Positions 61,269-64,000 of a DNA stretch of 64,000 nucleotides are shown piece by piece. Source of the stretch: Polaromonas vacuolata (GTDB lineage Bacteria > Pseudomonadota > Gammaproteobacteria > Burkholderiales > Burkholderiaceae_C); NCBI RefSeq assembly GCF_012584515.1, contig NZ_CP051461.1:1669501-1733500 (forward strand). The letters are read 5' to 3'. Position 1 is the stretch's first letter. Every line of letters begins with the position of its first letter. Both the position numbers and the translations under genes were made by a program. The notes under the pieces are model-generated. The model ran no database searches and was not told where the DNA came from. It was given only the letters and a program-made list of their open reading frames with translations.

Positions 61269-62198
61269 ATGAAACGCTGGCTACTACTTACCTCTATCGC
61301 CTTAACCGCCGCCATCATGGCCGGTTGTGCCACGCTTGATGAACAGCAGCGCAGTTGGATTTTTCAACCAAGTGCTAAAAGCTGGGGCGGCAGCTCACAA
61401 CTGGCGAGCAGTATGACGGACACGTGGATTGAGTTTGACTCCACTATTACTGATGAGTCGGTCAAACTGCATGGGCTTTGGTGGCCAGCAGATAAAGAGG
61501 CTGCTTTTTTACCGACCCTGCAAACTGCTTTACCAAACAATTCTTTGCCGCCCTTGCTGCTTTATCTGCATGGTGCGCGCTGGAATGTTGAAGGCTCTGC
61601 CGCCCGAATTGCCCGCATGCAGAGTTTGGGCTTTTCAGTGCTGGCCATTGATTACCGGGGTTTTGGCAAAAGTTCAGCCGGCCTTCCATCTGAAAAAATC
61701 GCTCTGGAAGACGCTCGCGCTGCTTGGGATTGGTTGGCCAAACAGTACCCGGGACGACCACGCTACATTTTTGGTCATTCGCTAGGCGGCGCCATTGCAA
61801 TAGAGCTGGCTGCCAGTGTTGATGATGAAGCCGGCACCATCGTCGAAGGAACATTCACGTCTATTGCGGATGTGCTTGGCACGACAAAGTGGGGTTGGTT
61901 GCCGCTAAAGCTGCTTATTACCCAGCCTTTTGACTCTATCGACAAAGTTGCCAATATTGGCTCACCGTTATTGGTGGTTCATGGCTCGAATGACCAACTC
62001 ATCTTGCCGTCTTTAGGTCGCAAGTTGTACGATGCAGCGGCTCAGCCAAAGGCTTTTGTTTTGGTAGAAGGCGGCTCTCACCACAACACCAACGCACTGG
62101 GTATGAACCAGTACCGACAAGCATTGACCAGTCTTTTTGGCGGCGCTACGTCAAGCGCTTATCCAGAGGTTGCGGCAGGACCGGTGGCGACTCAATAA
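61269..62198 (+). CDS. Alpha/beta-hydrolase lipoprotein
   Basis: A 309-residue exported hydrolase. The signal peptide ends in a lipobox (IMAGC). The fold shows LLLYLHGARWNVEGSAARIA (oxyanion region), VLAIDYRGFGKSSAGLPSEK, the nucleophile elbow YIFGHSLGGAIAIELAAS with Ser, LLVVHGSNDQLILPSLG with the acid and GGSHHNTNALG with the His. It resembles the BEM46/FrsA-type hydrolases. Substrate is unknown. A short AGCCGA / TCGGCT stem lies after its stop. Confidence 0.92.
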   Translation: MKRWLLLTSIALTAAIMAGCATLDEQQRSWIFQPSAKSWGGSSQLASSMTDTWIEFDSTITDESVKLHGLWWPADKEAAFLPTLQTALPNNSLPPLLLYLHGARWNVEGSAARIARMQSLGFSVLAIDYRGFGKSSAGLPSEKIALEDARAAWDWLAKQYPGRPRYIFGHSLGGAIAIELAASVDDEAGTIVEGTFTSIADVLGTTKWGWLPLKLLITQPFDSIDKVANIGSPLLVVHGSNDQLILPSLGRKLYDAAAQPKAFVLVEGGSHHNTNALGMNQYRQALTSLFGGATSSAYPEVAAGPVATQ

Positions 62199-62224
62199 AA
62201 ATAGCCGACTTTCGGCTCAAACCT

Positions 62225-62821
62225 TTAAACCCAGCCAAACCAACCCAGCAAGGCGCCTGCGCCTAGCAGCCACAGTAGATGAATTCGCGTCTGCCAGAGC
62301 ACCAAGCTTGTTGTGACAGTGAGCAGCCACAATGGCCAGTCTTGAAAAGTAGTTTTGGCTGCACTGCTGTTGCTGCTAGCGAGTATCCAGCCGGTGGCAA
62401 TTAGCAGAGCCACTACCAGCGGTGCCATGCCTTGTTTAAAAGCACGTACCGCCAATTTTTCACGATTGCTGTAACACCATTGGGCGGCTACATAAGTCAA
62501 CACAGTGCTGGGTAGCAAGCTGCCCAGCAGGCTTAAGCTCAAACCCAAATAAGGCGCAACTATGCTGCCGGTGTTGAGTCCTACATTCCAACCTAAAAGC
62601 GCGACAAACAATACGTTGGGACCCGGCGCGGCTTGAGCGATGGCGATGGATGCATTGAACTGTGCATCGCTAAGCCAATGCTGTTCAGTGACTAAAAATC
62701 GGTGCATTTCAGGTGCTGTCGCAATCGCCCCGCCTATCGATAGCAACGAGAGCGACAGGAAATGAAAAAACAGCGACAGCCATTGCGTGAGGCCAAATAA
62801 AAGCTCGGGTGTGTTGATCAT
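62225..62821 (-). CDS. chrA: Chromate transporter subunit (second gene of pair)
   Basis: A 198-residue CHR-domain protein with about six hydrophobic stretches. The ChrA hallmark FLSLSLLSIGGAIATAPEMH and NASIAIAQAAPGPNVLFVAL are present. ATG 62821 overlaps the stop of the upstream partner by 4 bases, so the two are coupled; a longer frame reaching 63238 lies inside the partner and is not used. Short-chain pairs form a two-subunit chromate efflux carrier. Whether it exports chromate or another oxyanion is not shown. Confidence 0.9.
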   Translation of the reverse strand: MINTPELLFGLTQWLSLFFHFLSLSLLSIGGAIATAPEMHRFLVTEQHWLSDAQFNASIAIAQAAPGPNVLFVALLGWNVGLNTGSIVAPYLGLSLSLLGSLLPSTVLTYVAAQWCYSNREKLAVRAFKQGMAPLVVALLIATGWILASSNSSAAKTTFQDWPLWLLTVTTSLVLWQTRIHLLWLLGAGALLGWFGWV

Positions 62822-63405
62822 GGCCTTGGTTTTCTGGCCAACTTGGCATACGCCAGTAAAACCGCTAGCGGCCCTAAAACTAACAACACATACACCAACG
62901 GCCAGCGCAAAAGCGCAATGCTGACAAAGCAAACTACGGCTAAGGTTGCGGCCAAGCCAATGCCGAGAATGTTTGTTTTCAACGCTGGTAATAGCTTTAT
63001 TCCGGTTGCAGCGATCAGCCCCGCTGCCACTGCGCCCATGCCTTTGAGCGCGCCGATTACACCCGCATGACTTGAGAATTTTGCGTAAATTAAGGCTAAC
63101 AAAAGCACAATGAACAGTGGCGCTGCTAACAGGCCGGTCATTGCTGCCAAAGCGCCCTTTAGACCAAAGTAACGGCTGCCTATGATGAGAGATAAATTGA
63201 TCACGTTTGGGCCGGGCATGATTTGCGCCACGGTCCAATCCTCTATGAACTCATCGCGCGTGAGCCAGCGTTTTTTCTCGACCAATTCACGCTGCACTAC
63301 ACCGACTACGCCGCCAAACCCTTGTAACGCCAGCAGCGTAAAAGATATAAATAAGTCCGTCGGTGATTCGGGTGGCGGATAAGCTTTGTCTGTTGGAGCG
63401 GTCAT
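62818..63405 (-). CDS. chrA: Chromate transporter subunit (first gene of pair)
   Basis: A 195-residue CHR-domain membrane protein: DLFISFTLLALQGFGGVVGV, WTVAQIMPGPNVINLSLIIG and several following helices ending RWPLVYVLLVLGPLAVLLAY. It is the N-terminal-type half of a split ChrA and precedes the other half with a 4-base overlap. Together they have the size of one long-chain ChrA. Confidence 0.9.
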   Translation of the reverse strand: MTAPTDKAYPPPESPTDLFISFTLLALQGFGGVVGVVQRELVEKKRWLTRDEFIEDWTVAQIMPGPNVINLSLIIGSRYFGLKGALAAMTGLLAAPLFIVLLLALIYAKFSSHAGVIGALKGMGAVAAGLIAATGIKLLPALKTNILGIGLAATLAVVCFVSIALLRWPLVYVLLVLGPLAVLLAYAKLARKPRP

Positions 63406-63540
63406 TTTTTGAGATTATCGCTTTGATCGCTGCGTCGTTGCAGAGCCATATTGCCTTTGGCTGCGCAGGTCTTCGCATGTAGGCAAAATGAAATCTATTA
63501 GTGACTGATTTCGCTTCTCAATTATTAAAGGACAAAAACT

Positions 63541-64000
63541 TTGCGCACTAAACTCAAAATCGATTTTGTCTCTGACGTTTCCTGCCCTTGGTGCGTGATT
63601 GGTCTTAGAGCACTTGATCAGGCATTGGCGAATGTATCTGATGATATTGAGGTTGAGCTGTACTTCCAGCCCTTTGAGCTCAATCCAAAAATGGCGCCTG
63701 AAGGTCAAGAAATTACTGAGCACATTACTCAAAAATATGGCATCACACCGGCGCAAGCACATGACAACCGAGAAAATATACGCCTGCGTGGCGAAGCCCT
63801 AGGCTTTAAGTTTAGTCGTGCAGAAGAGCCGGGCGGTGGTCGCGGCCGCATCTACAATACCTTCGATGCACATCGACTTCTGCACTGGGCGCAGACACAA
63901 GGGCAAAGCCAGCAACGCGCACTCAAGGAAGCCTTGTTCACGGCTTATTTCACTGAGGGGAAAAATCCTGGCTCACATGAATTGCTAGTACGACTTGCCG
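63541..64000 (+). CDS. DsbA family (FrnE-like) oxidoreductase, partial
   Basis: The first 153 residues of a thioredoxin-fold protein, cut by the right edge. It starts at TTG 63541 with AAAGGA about 8 bases before it. The redox motif is DVSCPWCVIGL. The insertion and later parts read PFELNPKMAPEGQEITEHIT, QKYGITPAQA and FNTF-like FDAHRLLHWAQTQGQSQQRA, matching the FrnE/2-hydroxychromene-isomerase-like DsbA branch. Probably a cytoplasmic disulfide oxidoreductase; function is not settled. Confidence 0.9.
   Translation, partial: MRTKLKIDFVSDVSCPWCVIGLRALDQALANVSDDIEVELYFQPFELNPKMAPEGQEITEHITQKYGITPAQAHDNRENIRLRGEALGFKFSRAEEPGGGRGRIYNTFDAHRLLHWAQTQGQSQQRALKEALFTAYFTEGKNPGSHELLVRLA

Noticed and set aside
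62822..63238. Upstream extension of the second chromate transporter gene
   Set aside because: It runs inside the first transporter gene in another frame; the ATGA overlap marks the real start.

Overview
The window looks like chromosome from a betaproteobacterium of the order Burkholderiales, most probably family Comamonadaceae. This is inferred from several things together: priB lies between rpsF and rpsR, pgeF lies next to a phaC-phaA-phaB block, a Bug-type (tripartite tricarboxylate) binding protein is present, a Fur-controlled hemP-exbD-exbB-tonB set is present, and base composition is moderate. The genus cannot be fixed by reading alone. No rRNA, tRNA or CRISPR array was seen.

Layout. 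1-2.4 kb: the left edge cuts a minus-strand SRA(YDG)-HNH protein, a likely modification-dependent restriction endonuclease; then a gene-poor stretch and a DUF4399 protein. 2.4-10 kb: glutathione transferase, a sorbosone-dehydrogenase-like lipoprotein, a class V aminotransferase, an alkaline-phosphatase-like lipoprotein, a DUF1345 membrane protein and a quinone oxidoreductase. 10-13.4 kb: surE-pcm-nlpD followed by an NlpC/P60 lipoprotein where rpoS would usually lie. 14.9-19.6 kb: a GntR regulator and the tetronate (threonate/erythronate) catabolic set ltnD-otnK-otnC-otnI. 19.7-27.9 kb: an HPP-CBS protein, rlmD, and an iron-uptake region (hemP, exbD, exbB, tonB, a PiuC-type dioxygenase, a TonB-dependent siderophore receptor) with two strong Fur boxes. 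28-30.4 kb: ahpC-ahpF with an OxyR-like site and an attenuator-like hairpin between the genes. 30.6-33.2 kb: modABC. 33.2-36.7 kb: ppsR and ppsA, divergent. 36.8-39.9 kb: rpsF-priB-rpsR-rplI, then dnaB with DnaA-box-like sequences in front. 40.3-47.1 kb: a malonate operon (GntR regulator, malonyl-CoA decarboxylase, three-part TRAP transporter, malonyl-CoA synthetase), followed by cupin and DUF1330 genes. 48-53.3 kb: mixed accessory metabolism. 53.5-61.1 kb: the polyhydroxyalkanoate region pgeF - IS30 - small membrane gene - phaC (split by an IS3 element) - phaA - phaB. 61.3-64 kb: an alpha/beta-hydrolase lipoprotein, a two-gene chromate transporter, and the start of a FrnE/DsbA-like gene cut by the right edge.

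The most informative observation is that phaC is interrupted at codon 265 by a complete IS3-family element with a 3-bp target duplication. Removing the element and one ACT copy restores an uninterrupted frame of about 594 codons, so the synthase was inactivated recently while phaA and phaB remain intact. An IS30 element with recognisable 22-bp ends sits 1.3 kb upstream, between pgeF and the phaC region. Other points of interest are the SRA-HNH gene at the edge, the surE-pcm-nlpD cluster lacking rpoS, three one-mismatch DnaA boxes before dnaB, and several short tandem repeats in the intergenic gaps.
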